Shown here piece after piece: positions 8,285-17,261 of a stretch of 64,000 nt of DNA (position 1 is the stretch's first letter; each line of letters begins with the position of its first letter). The notes beneath the pieces are model-generated. The model was given only the letters and a program-made list of their open reading frames with translations. It made no database searches and was not told the origin of the DNA. Position numbers and translations under genes: made by a program. This DNA is from Sphingobium cyanobacteriorum (GTDB lineage: Bacteria > Pseudomonadota > Alphaproteobacteria > Sphingomonadales > Sphingomonadaceae): assembly GCF_030580935.1 (NCBI RefSeq), contig NZ_JAUQOM010000008.1, positions 1 to 64,000 on the forward strand, written 5' to 3'.

Positions 8285-9844
8285 TCAGCTTTCTGCCTTT
8301 CCGTAAAGGCGACGCAGGGTGATCTTGTCGATCTTGCCGTTGGCAAGCCGACTCAGTTCCTTGACGAATAACACCGACTTGGGTGCCTTGTAACGGGCGA
8401 TCATGGCCTTGCAATGTTCGATGATTTCCACCTCCGTCGCGCTTTTACCGCTGCGCAGCACGACCAGCGCGCGAACGCTTTCGCCCCAGCGCGGGTCGGG
8501 CACGCCGATCACCGCCACTTCGGATATGGCGGCATGTTCGCTCAGCGCATTTTCCACCTCGCGGCTATAGATATTCTCGCCGCCGGAGATGATCATGTCC
8601 TTCTTGCGATCGACCAGGAAGATGAAGTTGTTCTCATCTGCATAGGCCATGTCGCCGCTATGATACCATCCGCCGCGCATGGCCTTGGCCGTGGCACTAT
8701 GGTTGTTCCAATAGCCCGTCATGCAGGCGCCGCCGCGCATGGCGATTTCTCCGATCGTTCCGGGCGGGACGGGATTGCCGTCCTCATCGACGATGCGGAC
8801 CTCTGTGTTCATGGCGGGCTGGCCGACCGATTTCAGCCGGTTGACCAGATGCTGCGGTCCGTCGAGGACATGGTCATGCTTGTGCAGGGTGATACCGAAG
8901 ATTTCTGTGCTGCCATAGCCGTTGACGAATATATTGCCGAGCCGGGCAAGACCCTTGCGTAGCAGGTCAACCGGCATCGGGGCGGCGGCATAGAATAGGG
9001 TCTTGAGGCTCGACAGGTCGCGGCGGTCGATGTCCGGATGCTCGAACACATCGTGCAACAGGGTCGGTGCCATGTGGGTGACGGTAATCTTCAATTCTTC
9101 GATCGTGGCAAGCACCGCGCCCGGATCGAACCCGCGATGGAGCACCAGCGCTGCGCCGTGCCAGTGGGCCGCGATCTGCTGCCCCCGCGCCCCGACATGG
9201 AACATCGGCATCATGACCAGGAAGCGATCGCCGGGCGTGATCCCCAGTTCGAAGGAATTGGAATAGGCCTGCGCCGCATCGGCGGCATGGCTGCGGATTA
9301 CGCCCTTGGCCCTGCCGGTCGTGCCGCTGGTGTAGATGATGCAGAGCGGATCTTCGGGATGCGGCCGCTCTGGCATGGCTTGCTTCGTACCGGCGGCCAG
9401 GAATCCGGCATAATCCTCTGCCCAGTCCGGCCGCCCTTCACTATCGAGGCAGACGTAGCGCATGGTGGCAGGCAGTTCGGCACGGATCGAGTCCAGCAGC
9501 GACGTATATTGCCCCTCGAACAATAGCACTGATGGCTCGACATCGTTCAGGATCCACGCGGTTTCGGGCCCTGCCAGGCGGAAATTGACGGGCACCGCAA
9601 TATAGCCGGTCAGCTCGCAAGCGCCGTAGAAATCAACATATTCGGCACGATTCATGGCCAACATGGCAACCCGGTCGCCCTTGCGCATCCCTGCGGCGCG
9701 CATCGCGGAGGCAAGGGTTTGCGACTGTTCCAGCAACTGACCGAAGGTGATCGTGCGCCCTTCGAATATCACCGCAGGCCGGTCACGATAAAGCAGGGCA
9801 TTGCGTTCGAGAATATCGCCCATGAGCGGGCTGCCGCTAGTCAT
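8285..9844 (-). CDS. AMP-dependent acyl-CoA synthetase/ligase
   Basis: 519 residues from the ATG at 9844 (GGAGAG 6 nt upstream). ANL-superfamily motifs: P-loop IIYTSGTTGRAKG (169-181), GYGSTEIFG (A5), YHSGDMAYADENNFIFLVDRK (hinge/A8 region), SGGENIYSREVE, and the C-terminal catalytic lysine in ANGKIDK (about Lys504). It activates a carboxylic acid to its CoA thioester via an acyl-AMP in the cytoplasm. Substrate class cannot be read from sequence; medium/long-chain or aromatic acids are both possible. It lies next to a divergently oriented unit and a GlxA-type regulator. Confidence 0.95.
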   Translation of the reverse strand: MTSGSPLMGDILERNALLYRDRPAVIFEGRTITFGQLLEQSQTLASAMRAAGMRKGDRVAMLAMNRAEYVDFYGACELTGYIAVPVNFRLAGPETAWILNDVEPSVLLFEGQYTSLLDSIRAELPATMRYVCLDSEGRPDWAEDYAGFLAAGTKQAMPERPHPEDPLCIIYTSGTTGRAKGVIRSHAADAAQAYSNSFELGITPGDRFLVMMPMFHVGARGQQIAAHWHGAALVLHRGFDPGAVLATIEELKITVTHMAPTLLHDVFEHPDIDRRDLSSLKTLFYAAAPMPVDLLRKGLARLGNIFVNGYGSTEIFGITLHKHDHVLDGPQHLVNRLKSVGQPAMNTEVRIVDEDGNPVPPGTIGEIAMRGGACMTGYWNNHSATAKAMRGGWYHSGDMAYADENNFIFLVDRKKDMIISGGENIYSREVENALSEHAAISEVAVIGVPDPRWGESVRALVVLRSGKSATEVEIIEHCKAMIARYKAPKSVLFVKELSRLANGKIDKITLRRLYGKAES

Positions 9845-10006
9845 CCAGTCTCTCCAACAACCGCGCAGCAACGTACGCGGGCCAATTGATGAAAGACAGC
9901 CTTGGGGCGGTTTCAGTCAATATAACAGACGCCGCATCGTGTATCTGATGGACATGCGCTATGGCTTGATGCTGGCTGATCCGTCCGGCTTATCTTGCCA
10001 GTATGT

Positions 10007-10993
10007 TCAGCTGCGGATGCGATCTGCCGCCGCGTGGCGCCATTGGGTCGCGGTCATACCCGTTGCCTTGCGGAACATCTCGCGGAATATCCGGGCGTCG
10101 CTATAGCCAATGGCAGAGGCCACACTGTCGATCGAACGGTTGGTGTGGTGCAACATCCGCTGTGCCGCGCCCAATCGAAGATGCTGGAGATAATGTGATG
10201 GGGTCATGCCCAGCATCCGGCGGAAACGACGGATCAGCACTGAATGACTCACACATAACTCCGCAGCCAGGTCTGATATGGAAACCGGGGTCGAGAAACG
10301 CTGCTCCAGCAGGAGCCGGGCTTTGTCGACCAGCGCATCGCGGGTTTGCGATTCCGCCAGAGGATCGTCCTGTATCGTTTCGCTGCCGAACACGGAACTG
10401 ATCCACCGGCCGGTTTCGTGGGAAAAGATGCGTGATAGGGCAAGAGTGATTGCCTGGACATCTTGCGCTATCCCCCGCGAAAGCAGCAAATCGGGATAAT
10501 CGGCCAGCGTAATGTCGGCCCCATGGTGAAAGCGGGGGAACAGGGCACGGACCACGGGCAGAAGAGAGGTGGATACAGGGACTTGCAACCCTTTCGTCAG
10601 CCCGGCCGCCATCGGCAGGATCACGGCCGCACCGCTCGCGCCAATGACGGAACCGCTTCGCGCCGCCTGCTTCAGCCATTCGATCATTGCGCGGTTTGCG
10701 ACCAGTCTTTCCCGTAGTTCGCTTTCTCCCTGCGCGCGGAAGCAGGGAATCCAGACGAAATTGAAATATGAACCCGACGCAATCGCCTGGTCGATCCGAA
10801 GCGTGCCGTGGCGTCCCATCGCCACGTCCCGTCCATCTGGCGACAACAGGGTCAGACGTACATCCGGCTCCTTCCCGGAATAAGGACCAATCGTGCGCAC
10901 GCGCCGCTCTTGCGTAAGGTCGAAGGCATCGATCAGTGGCGCAATGCTGGCCGCGAATGTTCCGGGGGATATGAGTGCGGCAATGTCGATCAT
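10007..10993 (-). CDS. GlxA-family (DJ-1/PfpI + AraC) transcriptional regulator
   Basis: 328 residues. The N-terminal half (about 1-200) has the class I glutamine amidotransferase/DJ-1-like fold, with strands IDIAALISPGTF and FNFVWIPCF. The nucleophile elbow reads SVIGASGAAV, with no cysteine, so it is a ligand-sensing rather than catalytic domain. The C-terminal half has two AraC helix-turn-helix motifs: ISDLAAELCVSHSVLIRRFRR (about 240-262) and a second one around IDSVASAIGYSDARIFREMFRKATG. It is divergent from the SDR at 11093 with 99 bp between starts. It probably controls that SDR/PhyH unit and possibly itself. A tandem 9-bp repeat in the gap is a candidate binding site. Confidence 0.93.
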   Translation of the reverse strand: MIDIAALISPGTFAASIAPLIDAFDLTQERRVRTIGPYSGKEPDVRLTLLSPDGRDVAMGRHGTLRIDQAIASGSYFNFVWIPCFRAQGESELRERLVANRAMIEWLKQAARSGSVIGASGAAVILPMAAGLTKGLQVPVSTSLLPVVRALFPRFHHGADITLADYPDLLLSRGIAQDVQAITLALSRIFSHETGRWISSVFGSETIQDDPLAESQTRDALVDKARLLLEQRFSTPVSISDLAAELCVSHSVLIRRFRRMLGMTPSHYLQHLRLGAAQRMLHHTNRSIDSVASAIGYSDARIFREMFRKATGMTATQWRHAAADRIRS

Positions 10994-11029
10994 TTGCGGC
11001 CCTGTGAAAAATCATCCGTTTCCTGCAAA

Positions 11030-11047
11030 TTATGATCCTTATGATCC
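11030..11047. repeat. Tandem 9-bp repeat TTATGATCC x2 in a divergent promoter region
   Basis: TTATGATCC occurs at 11030-11038 and again at 11039-11047, between the divergent starts of the GlxA-type regulator and the SDR. AraC-type activators often use direct repeats, so this is a candidate operator by position only. Confidence 0.4.
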
Positions 11048-11092
11048 TGCCCGGTCCGTGAGACAAGACTGTTTGAGAGGAGAGCCGGAAGC

Positions 11093-11914
11093 ATGGTTTC
11101 AGACATTGCGCGGCATGGTCGCATGGAAGGGCGCATAGCGCTGGTGACGGGTGCCGGATCCGAAGGAGACGAAATCGGCATCGGGCGCGCCATTGCCCTG
11201 ACATTGGCGCGCGAGGGCGCGCGTGTGACGTGTCTGGATATTGACCTGGAGCGGGCCGAAGCAACTGCCGCCTGGATTTGCAAGGAAGGTGGCGAAGCGA
11301 TCGGACTTGCCGGTGACGTCAGCAAACCGGCCGAATGTGATGCAGCGGTCGCCCGCACCGTGGAGACTTTCGGAGGGCTCGATACATTGATCAACAATGT
11401 CGGCATTTCAGTGCCGATGACGGTTGAGGGCTTCGACCTGTCGATGTGGCAGCGGACCTTCGACACCAATCTCCTCTCCGCTGTGCTGATGTCGCGGGCT
11501 GGGGCCGCCTCGTTGACCGAGTCGGGCAGGGGCAGCATCGTCAACATCTCGTCGATCGCTGGCATCGTCACCTTTGGATCGCTGGCCTATGGCACGTCGA
11601 AGGCAGCCTTGCACCAGTTGACCTGTGAACTGGCCCTGATGCTGGGGCGCAGGGGCATTCGTGTGAATACGGTCGCACCGGGACATATGGCGACCCCGAT
11701 GGTCGCTCGTCTTTTGCCGGAGACTATGCGGGAAAGCCGCCGCAAGGTCGCACCGCTGGGGGTTGAGGGCGATGCCTGGGATATCGCCCGCGCCGTGCTT
11801 TTCCTGGCCAGTGACGATGCCCGCTTCGTAACCGGCGTGGAATTGCCCGTGGATGGCGGTGTGACCATATTGGGTGCATTGGCGGGCGTAGCGCTGCTCG
11901 CGGATGACGCCTGA
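11093..11914 (+). CDS. SDR-family oxidoreductase
   Basis: 273 residues; GAGAGGAGAG precedes the ATG. Classical short-chain dehydrogenase: nucleotide-binding loop TGAGSEGDEIGIG (19-31), NNVG (101-104), catalytic Ser near 153-154 (NISSIAG) and YGTSK (Tyr166, Lys170), then VAPGHMATP. The glycine-rich loop is longer than the usual TGxxxGIG, with SEGDE inserted before GIG. It oxidises a secondary alcohol or reduces a ketone with NAD(P). It is followed 73 bp downstream by the PhyH-type dioxygenase gene on the same strand, with which it likely forms a unit. Confidence 0.93.
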   Translation: MVSDIARHGRMEGRIALVTGAGSEGDEIGIGRAIALTLAREGARVTCLDIDLERAEATAAWICKEGGEAIGLAGDVSKPAECDAAVARTVETFGGLDTLINNVGISVPMTVEGFDLSMWQRTFDTNLLSAVLMSRAGAASLTESGRGSIVNISSIAGIVTFGSLAYGTSKAALHQLTCELALMLGRRGIRVNTVAPGHMATPMVARLLPETMRESRRKVAPLGVEGDAWDIARAVLFLASDDARFVTGVELPVDGGVTILGALAGVALLADDA

Positions 11915-11987
11915 GCATATTATCGGCCCGCATGGCTCCACGATAGTGACGCTTGGCATGATCGGCGATGCAACAAGGAGATGAACA

Positions 11988-13004
11988 ATGGCTACCGTTG
12001 AAGCCAATATTATCAGATCACCCTTTGCCGACACCCCGGCGATGCCCGAATTCAATACGTCCAATCACCTGCTGGGCGACAGGGCGGCACTGGATGCGGC
12101 ATGGGAACGGGATGGCTACTGGTTTTTCCGTGATGTTCTGGACAAGGATGCCATTGCAGCGGTCAGGGCCGAATATATGGAAGTGCTGAACGATCTTGGC
12201 GTGGTGGAGCCGGGTTTTTCTGACTTGGCGGTGTATAATGGCGCATCGTTGGACAATTATCCGATCAAGATGGGTGGCGATCCCAAGATTGATCCGCTTT
12301 TGGCCCGTTATCCTGCGGATCGCTTCGTCGTCCATCCCAAGATAAAGGCATTCTTCGAGGAATTGCTGGGCGACGAAGTGGTGTGGGTGCCCAATACCGA
12401 ATTCCATGCCGTGCCCCCCAGCGGATCGAACCAGCCCAGCCGATTCAACTTCGTCCATGCCGATGGTCCCAATAACAAGGGGCTGAAACTGCGGGTAGCG
12501 TGGATTCCCATCGCCCCGATCGACGAAGCGATTGGTGGACTGGCGGTGACGGAGGGGCTACATCGTCCGCGCATGGGGGATTTCCCCCGACCGTCGATAG
12601 GCATCGATCCGGCCGATGTTCCCGTCGACAGTTGGCGTCGGGCCGAATACCAGCCGGGCGACCTGCTGATGTTCACGCTTGAAAGCCCACATAGTGGCCT
12701 GGCCAACAGGTCCGACCGCTTTTTCCGCATGTCCATGGACATACGTTGTACGCGCAAGTCGGACGGAGTGCCGGTCGTCGGAACCTTGGCAGAGGTCGAC
12801 CCATGCGCCATTGCGGTCGATGATGACGCGGGCGCGAGGCATATATTCCGCCTTGATGAATATACATTCTTTCGCGTCTATCGGGGCCGCCTGACCGGGA
12901 TGCCCGTGCCGCTGGCAGACATACCGGCCATCGCGCCTATTGGTGAACGTATATTCGTCGCCCATGAAAATGGCAGAGCGGTATTTGTCCGGCCCGCGCA
13001 TTGA
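11988..13004 (+). CDS. Phytanoyl-CoA dioxygenase (PhyH) family protein
   Basis: 338 residues; AAGGAG lies 8 nt before the ATG. It has a non-haem Fe(II)/2-oxoglutarate oxygenase fold. The HxD iron ligands are in FVHADGP (His157, Asp159). The distal His235 is in SPHSGLANRSDRFFRMS, and the nearby Arg residues would bind the 2-oxoglutarate carboxylate. PhyH proteins hydroxylate CoA esters or free natural products at an unactivated carbon. The position behind an SDR suggests hydroxylation followed by oxidation of the new alcohol. The substrate is unknown. Confidence 0.9.
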   Translation: MATVEANIIRSPFADTPAMPEFNTSNHLLGDRAALDAAWERDGYWFFRDVLDKDAIAAVRAEYMEVLNDLGVVEPGFSDLAVYNGASLDNYPIKMGGDPKIDPLLARYPADRFVVHPKIKAFFEELLGDEVVWVPNTEFHAVPPSGSNQPSRFNFVHADGPNNKGLKLRVAWIPIAPIDEAIGGLAVTEGLHRPRMGDFPRPSIGIDPADVPVDSWRRAEYQPGDLLMFTLESPHSGLANRSDRFFRMSMDIRCTRKSDGVPVVGTLAEVDPCAIAVDDDAGARHIFRLDEYTFFRVYRGRLTGMPVPLADIPAIAPIGERIFVAHENGRAVFVRPAH

Positions 13005-13022
13005 GCGGGCCGGACCCTGTGA

Positions 13023-13712
13023 TCAGTCGGGCGTGCCGCGCGTGACCGGGATAAGTGCTCCCGTGATGGAGCGCGCTGCATCAGAGGCGAGGAACAGGAC
13101 CACATCGGCAATCGCCTGCGGCTGGACCCACTGGCTGGTGTCGGCGTCCGGCATGTCGGCCCGGTTGGTCGGCGTGTCGATGATGCTGGGCAGGATGGCG
13201 TTGACGGTCGTGCCGCCGCCGCCCAGCTCCGCGGCCAGGCTTTCGGTCAGGCGATGGACGCCCGCTTTCGACGCGGCATAAGCACCCATGCCGGTCGCTG
13301 CCTGGATCGCCGCGCCCGCGCCGATATTGACAATGCGGCCCGATGGACTGGCCGTGATGGCGGGCAGAGCGGCTTTGGTTATGGTGATGGCGGTCATCAC
13401 GTTCATCGAAAACATGCGCTGCCAGCTTTCGACGCTGCCGTCCTGCACGGTTTCCCAGGTGAAGCCTCCGGCGATATTGACCAGCACGTCGATACCGTCA
13501 TGGGCGTCACGCACGGCGGTGATCGCACGGGTGCAGGCATCGACATCGGTCAGGTCGACGCCGCCCAGATCAAGCGCGCCCTCCAGCGCTTGCGTCGGGG
13601 CAGGGGCGAAGTCGATTCGCGCTACCTTGTCCCCCGCAGCGGTGAAAGCGCGTGCGACGACCTGACCCAGAGCGCCGAAACCTCCGGTGATGATGATGCT
13701 GCGTGCGGTCAT
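13023..13712 (-). CDS. SDR-family oxidoreductase
   Basis: 229 residues from the ATG at 13712 (AGGAGAAA upstream); the frame stays open to 13880 without a better start. SDR features: TGGFGALG (9-16), VNIAGG (78-83) and YAASK (Tyr145, Lys149), ending TGALIPVTRG. The position usually held by the catalytic serine reads NIGAGAA, so Ser appears replaced by Ala or Gly. This may reduce or alter activity. It is convergent with the PhyH gene (18 bp between stops) and divergent from the alpha/beta hydrolase. Confidence 0.9.
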   Translation of the reverse strand: MTARSIIITGGFGALGQVVARAFTAAGDKVARIDFAPAPTQALEGALDLGGVDLTDVDACTRAITAVRDAHDGIDVLVNIAGGFTWETVQDGSVESWQRMFSMNVMTAITITKAALPAITASPSGRIVNIGAGAAIQAATGMGAYAASKAGVHRLTESLAAELGGGGTTVNAILPSIIDTPTNRADMPDADTSQWVQPQAIADVVLFLASDAARSITGALIPVTRGTPD

Positions 13713-13908
13713 GTTCACTGTTTCTCCTGAATGGGCTGCTGATCGTGAATGCAGATGGAGTGGATAGAGATTGGTGATGGGCAGTACCAGTGCGTCCTGC
13801 GGCATCGCGGACATGATCCCGCGATTGTGTCGGTCATGTCGTGCATCGACAGGGCGGCGCAGTGATATGATCCATGGCATAATGGTTTAAACACAGGAGA
13901 GCGATGCG

Positions 13909-14910
13909 ATGCATAGTTTTGATGTCCGAATTGATGTGAGCGCCGCCATTGGGGCGTCCAGTCCACAGGAGGTGGCAGGCACCGTTCACCTGCCGGACGA
14001 TTTCCAGCCGGCCGAGCGGCAGATCATCCTCTTCGCAACGCCGGGTGGTGGCTATACCCGTCATTATTTCGACATGCGCTTTGAAGGGCATGAAAACTAT
14101 TCGGAAGCCGAATATCATACGGATCGAGGGATCGTGATGGTCGCCATGGATCATCTGGGTGTTGGAGACAGCAGCCTGGACCTTGTGGACAGCCTGACCC
14201 TGGAGCAGGCCGCGGATGCCAACAGCGCCTATGTCGGAGAAATTCTGGCGCGATTTGCCGCGGGAACGCTGCAGCAAGGGGTGCCGGTCGTTACCAATCC
14301 CTTCGTGGTCGGGGCCGGCCAGTCGCTTGGCGGTGGCGTGACGGTGGTCATGCAGAGCCGCTCGCATACATTCGATGCGATTATCGTGCTGGGCAAGAGT
14401 GCGTTGCACACTGTCCTGCCCCAGCCGACTTTCGCACTGTTCGACGTGCAACGCTCGATCTTCAAGTTTACACGCTGTACGCCATTGGACGATCTGTCGG
14501 TCAAGCTGACGTCGGAAATGATTCCCGACTTCCTCTACCCCTTTCATTGGCCTGATGAGCCGAAGGACATTATCGATGCGGACATGGCTGGTGGATATCC
14601 GATCCGACAAGCCGCGCCGAACTTCGGTAGTCTTACGGTCCCGCGTTTTGCGGTAGCAATGATGTCGCCAGCCTTCATCACGCCGGATGCGGCGCGGGTG
14701 GACGTACCTGTTCTGGTGGCCTGCGGCGAACGCGACGTGGCGCCCGATGTGCGCCGGGAGGCGACGGCGTATATCAACGCCAATGATGTCAGCATCTTCG
14801 TTGTACCGCGCATGGCGCATATGCATAATTTCGCGCCAACCCGGCAGCGGCTGTGGCAGCGTAGCGCAGACTGGATGAAGATGCAGGCAAGCGCCGAACA
14901 GGGGGCCTGA
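13909..14910 (+). CDS. Alpha/beta hydrolase
   Basis: 333 residues; CACAGGAGAG precedes the ATG. The nucleophile elbow is GAGQSLGGG (135-143, Ser139). The acid is likely in VACGERDVAPD and the catalytic His in RMAHMHNF near 310. The oxyanion region is FATPGGGYTRHYFD. No signal peptide is visible. The family cleaves esters, thioesters, lactones or C-C bonds. The gene is convergent with the lipoyl/E1 unit. Confidence 0.88.
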   Translation: MHSFDVRIDVSAAIGASSPQEVAGTVHLPDDFQPAERQIILFATPGGGYTRHYFDMRFEGHENYSEAEYHTDRGIVMVAMDHLGVGDSSLDLVDSLTLEQAADANSAYVGEILARFAAGTLQQGVPVVTNPFVVGAGQSLGGGVTVVMQSRSHTFDAIIVLGKSALHTVLPQPTFALFDVQRSIFKFTRCTPLDDLSVKLTSEMIPDFLYPFHWPDEPKDIIDADMAGGYPIRQAAPNFGSLTVPRFAVAMMSPAFITPDAARVDVPVLVACGERDVAPDVRREATAYINANDVSIFVVPRMAHMHNFAPTRQRLWQRSADWMKMQASAEQGA

Positions 14911-14922
14911 CTTTCCATAACA

Positions 14923-14996
14923 GACAGGCGCGCCTCATGATGGTGCGCCTGTCACGATGTTCGTAACGGGGCAGGGCCGATTGCCCAAGCCCCGTT
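14923..14996. terminator. Convergent hairpins between hydrolase and lipoyl-protein genes
   Basis: The first stem is 14923-14934 with 14942-14953 (12 bp, one G-T pair). The second is AACGGGGC (14965-14972) with GCCCCGTT (14989-14996). No U-run follows either, so these are probable but atypical transcription barriers between converging genes. Confidence 0.45.
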
Positions 14997-15008
14997 CATA
15001 CGGCTTGC

Positions 15009-15248
15009 CTATTCGATGATGGCGAGGACGGTCCCCACCTCATAGACTTCCCCTGGCTGTTTCAGGATCTTGAGCGTGCCCGATGCGGGGCTTTCCACCT
15101 CGTTGGTGGATTTGTCACTTTCCAGCGCGAACAATGGCTGGCCTTCGACGGCCTGCTCGCCATCGGCGACCAGCCATTCGGCCAGCGTGCCTTCATTCAT
15201 CGAAAAACCGAGCTTGGGCAGGAGTACTTCAGTCGCCATGGAGGTCAT
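15009..15248 (-). CDS. Free-standing biotin/lipoyl-attachment domain protein
   Basis: 79 residues, a single lipoyl domain: LLPKLGFSMNEGTLAEWLV and the modification site ESDKS (Lys46), then VESPASGTL. There is no peripheral-subunit-binding or acyltransferase domain, so it is much shorter than a complete E2 (about 400 residues). Two starts are possible: ATG at 15248, two bases after the upstream stop, or ATG at 15239, which has AGGA at better spacing. It is the last gene of the E1-alpha/E1-beta unit and should carry acyl groups made by that E1. The catalytic E2 core must come from elsewhere, or the system is unusual. Confidence 0.9.
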   Translation of the reverse strand: MTSMATEVLLPKLGFSMNEGTLAEWLVADGEQAVEGQPLFALESDKSTNEVESPASGTLKILKQPGEVYEVGTVLAIIE

Positions 15249-15250
15249 TC

Positions 15251-16252
15251 CTACTTTGTGAGAGAGATAGCCGCTTGAGCAATGCGCTTTGCGGTCGGCG
15301 CATACGCGCTTTCCAGCGGCTTGGAAAAGGGCACCGGCGCATAGGGGGCACCCAACCGTCCGACCGGCGCCTTCAACTTGCCGAAAAATTCGGACTGAAG
15401 AGTAGCGGCGATTTCCGCGCCGATACCGAATTCCGTCACTGCTTCATGCGTGATCAGGCAGCGGCCCGTCTTGGCGACGGAAGCGAACACCGTTTCCTTG
15501 TCCCATGGCGAGATAGTACGAAGATCGATGATTTCCGCCGATACGCCGGCCGCTTCCATTTCCTCGACGGCGGCGACCACTTCAGTCAGGACGCGCGAGT
15601 AGCTGATGATGGTGACATCGGTGCCTTCTTTTACCACGCTTGCCTTGCCCAATGGTACGATATGACCGGGTTCGGGCGCTTCGCCCGGTGTCCAGTAAGC
15701 GGGCAGATTTTCGATATAGAGCACCGGATCGGGATCGTTGATCGCCGCGCGCATCAGGCCGTAGGCATCCGCCGCATTGGACGGAGCCACCACCTTCATG
15801 CCCGGCGTATGGGCGAACCAGGCTTCCAGATAGTCGCAATGCTGGCCACCAGAGCCAAAGCCCGTGCCGGTCATGGTGCGGATGACGATCGGCACATTGG
15901 TCTGGCCACCGGACATGAAGCGCAGTTTCGCCGCATGGTTGACGATCATATCCATCGCCACGGTGGTGAAGTTCATCAGCATGATCTCCGCCACCGGCTT
16001 GTATCCGACCAGGCTGGCGCCGATCGCTGCGCCGATGATCGCCTGTTCGGCGATCGGCGTGGATCTTACGCGATGCTCGCCAAAGCGTGTGGACAGGCCC
16101 TTCGTCACCCCGACGACACCGCCGTCCTCAGGATCGGCAACATCCTCGCCCAGTACGATGACCGTGTCGTCGGCTGCCATGGCATCGGCAATAGCAGTGT
16201 TGATCGCCTGGAGGATGGTGACCGGCTTGGCCTTGGTTGCGGTATCGCTCAT
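15251..16252 (-). CDS. 2-oxoacid (pyruvate/acetoin/branched-chain type) dehydrogenase E1 component, beta subunit
   Basis: 333 residues. It carries the typical E1-beta blocks: VLGEDVAD-GGVVGVTKGL, STPIAEQAIIGAAIGAS, and GGQHCDYLEAWFAHTPGMKVVAPS, with the conserved cofactor Glu in GED. A transketolase C-terminal domain follows (IIDLRTISPWDKE). With E1-alpha it decarboxylates a 2-oxoacid (or acetoin) on thiamine diphosphate and reductively acylates a lipoyl domain. It overlaps the E1-alpha gene by ATGA at 16249-16252 and abuts the lipoyl-protein gene, so the three are translationally coupled. Confidence 0.95.
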   Translation of the reverse strand: MSDTATKAKPVTILQAINTAIADAMAADDTVIVLGEDVADPEDGGVVGVTKGLSTRFGEHRVRSTPIAEQAIIGAAIGASLVGYKPVAEIMLMNFTTVAMDMIVNHAAKLRFMSGGQTNVPIVIRTMTGTGFGSGGQHCDYLEAWFAHTPGMKVVAPSNAADAYGLMRAAINDPDPVLYIENLPAYWTPGEAPEPGHIVPLGKASVVKEGTDVTIISYSRVLTEVVAAVEEMEAAGVSAEIIDLRTISPWDKETVFASVAKTGRCLITHEAVTEFGIGAEIAATLQSEFFGKLKAPVGRLGAPYAPVPFSKPLESAYAPTAKRIAQAAISLTK

Positions 16253-17235
16253 GCCGCTGCTCCTTGCGCGTAAACATCCTTGGTGAGTTCATCGAGTTCC
16301 GGGAAGGGCGAGGCAAGGGCAAATTCGACCGCCTCGTCAATCTGGGTTTCGATGTCGGCTTCGATCGCGGCAAGTTGTTCTTCGGTCGCGATTCCCTCCG
16401 CGATCAGCCGGGCGCGGAAGATGGGGGCGGGATCGGCTTCCATTGCCGCTTTCTTCTGGGCCTTGTCCATATAGGCGTCAGCATCGCCGAACACATGGCC
16501 GTGGAAGCGGAAGGTCATCGCCTCGATCAGGGTCGGGCCTTCGCCTGCACGGGCACGCTCGACCGCCTCACGGGCAGCGGCGAACATCTCGATCGGATCG
16601 TTGCCGTTCACCCGTACGCCGGGCATGTTGTAAGCGACCGCGCGATCGGCGACGCGCTTGGCCGATGTCGCCTTTTCGTATGTCGTGTGTTCGCCATACA
16701 GATTATTCTGGCACAGGAAGATCACCGGCAACTTCCACACGGCAGCCATGTTGAGGCTTTCGTGGAAGGCGCCAATGTTCGAAGCGCCGTCGCCGAAGGT
16801 CGCCACGGCCACGCGGCCATTACCCGACAGTTGCGATCCCCAGGCGATACCGTTGGCGATCGGCATGGACGAACCGACGATGCCGGTCGTGACCATGATC
16901 CCCTTCTTGGGATAGGTCAGATGCATCGGGCCACCCTTGCCCTTGCAGGTGCCGTCGACGCGGCCGGCAATTTCCGCCCACAGGTCTTTCAACGGCATGC
17001 CCTTGGCCAGCATGTCGTGGATGCCGCGATAGATCGTGACCCAATAATCATCGTCCGTCAGGGCGGTGGCCATGGCGGAGGGGATGACTTCCTGACCACG
17101 GTAGCTGTAATAGGGCATCACGAGCCGACCGTTCATAATGACCTTGCGGCTGCGCTCGTCATTCGCCTTGAGCAGTGCAACACGCTTGTAAATCTCAAGC
17201 TGCGTCGCACCGTCCGGAGCGTAATTGCTCGTCAT
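16249..17235 (-). CDS. 2-oxoacid (pyruvate/acetoin type) dehydrogenase E1 component, alpha subunit
   Basis: 328 residues from the ATG at 17235, chosen because GGAG lies 9 nt upstream; an in-frame ATG at 17250 has none. The thiamine-diphosphate-binding motif GDGASNIGAFHESLNMAA ends in the usual NN (CQNNLYGE). The phosphorylation-loop-like YEKATSAKRVADRA and GKGGPMHL are also typical. The subunit most resembles acetoin/pyruvate dehydrogenase E1-alpha. It is the first gene of the unit, with a long leader hairpin 27 bases upstream and the fused beta-oxidation gene divergent. Confidence 0.95.
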   Translation of the reverse strand: MTSNYAPDGATQLEIYKRVALLKANDERSRKVIMNGRLVMPYYSYRGQEVIPSAMATALTDDDYWVTIYRGIHDMLAKGMPLKDLWAEIAGRVDGTCKGKGGPMHLTYPKKGIMVTTGIVGSSMPIANGIAWGSQLSGNGRVAVATFGDGASNIGAFHESLNMAAVWKLPVIFLCQNNLYGEHTTYEKATSAKRVADRAVAYNMPGVRVNGNDPIEMFAAAREAVERARAGEGPTLIEAMTFRFHGHVFGDADAYMDKAQKKAAMEADPAPIFRARLIAEGIATEEQLAAIEADIETQIDEAVEFALASPFPELDELTKDVYAQGAAA

Positions 17236-17261
17236 GCCTTTGATCTCCATACTGACAAAAC

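Noticed and set aside
8155..8346. N-terminal extension of the SnoaL-like protein
   Set aside because: The ATG at 8154 has GGGAGAG at good spacing and the extra residues overlap the ligase gene end without family similarity.
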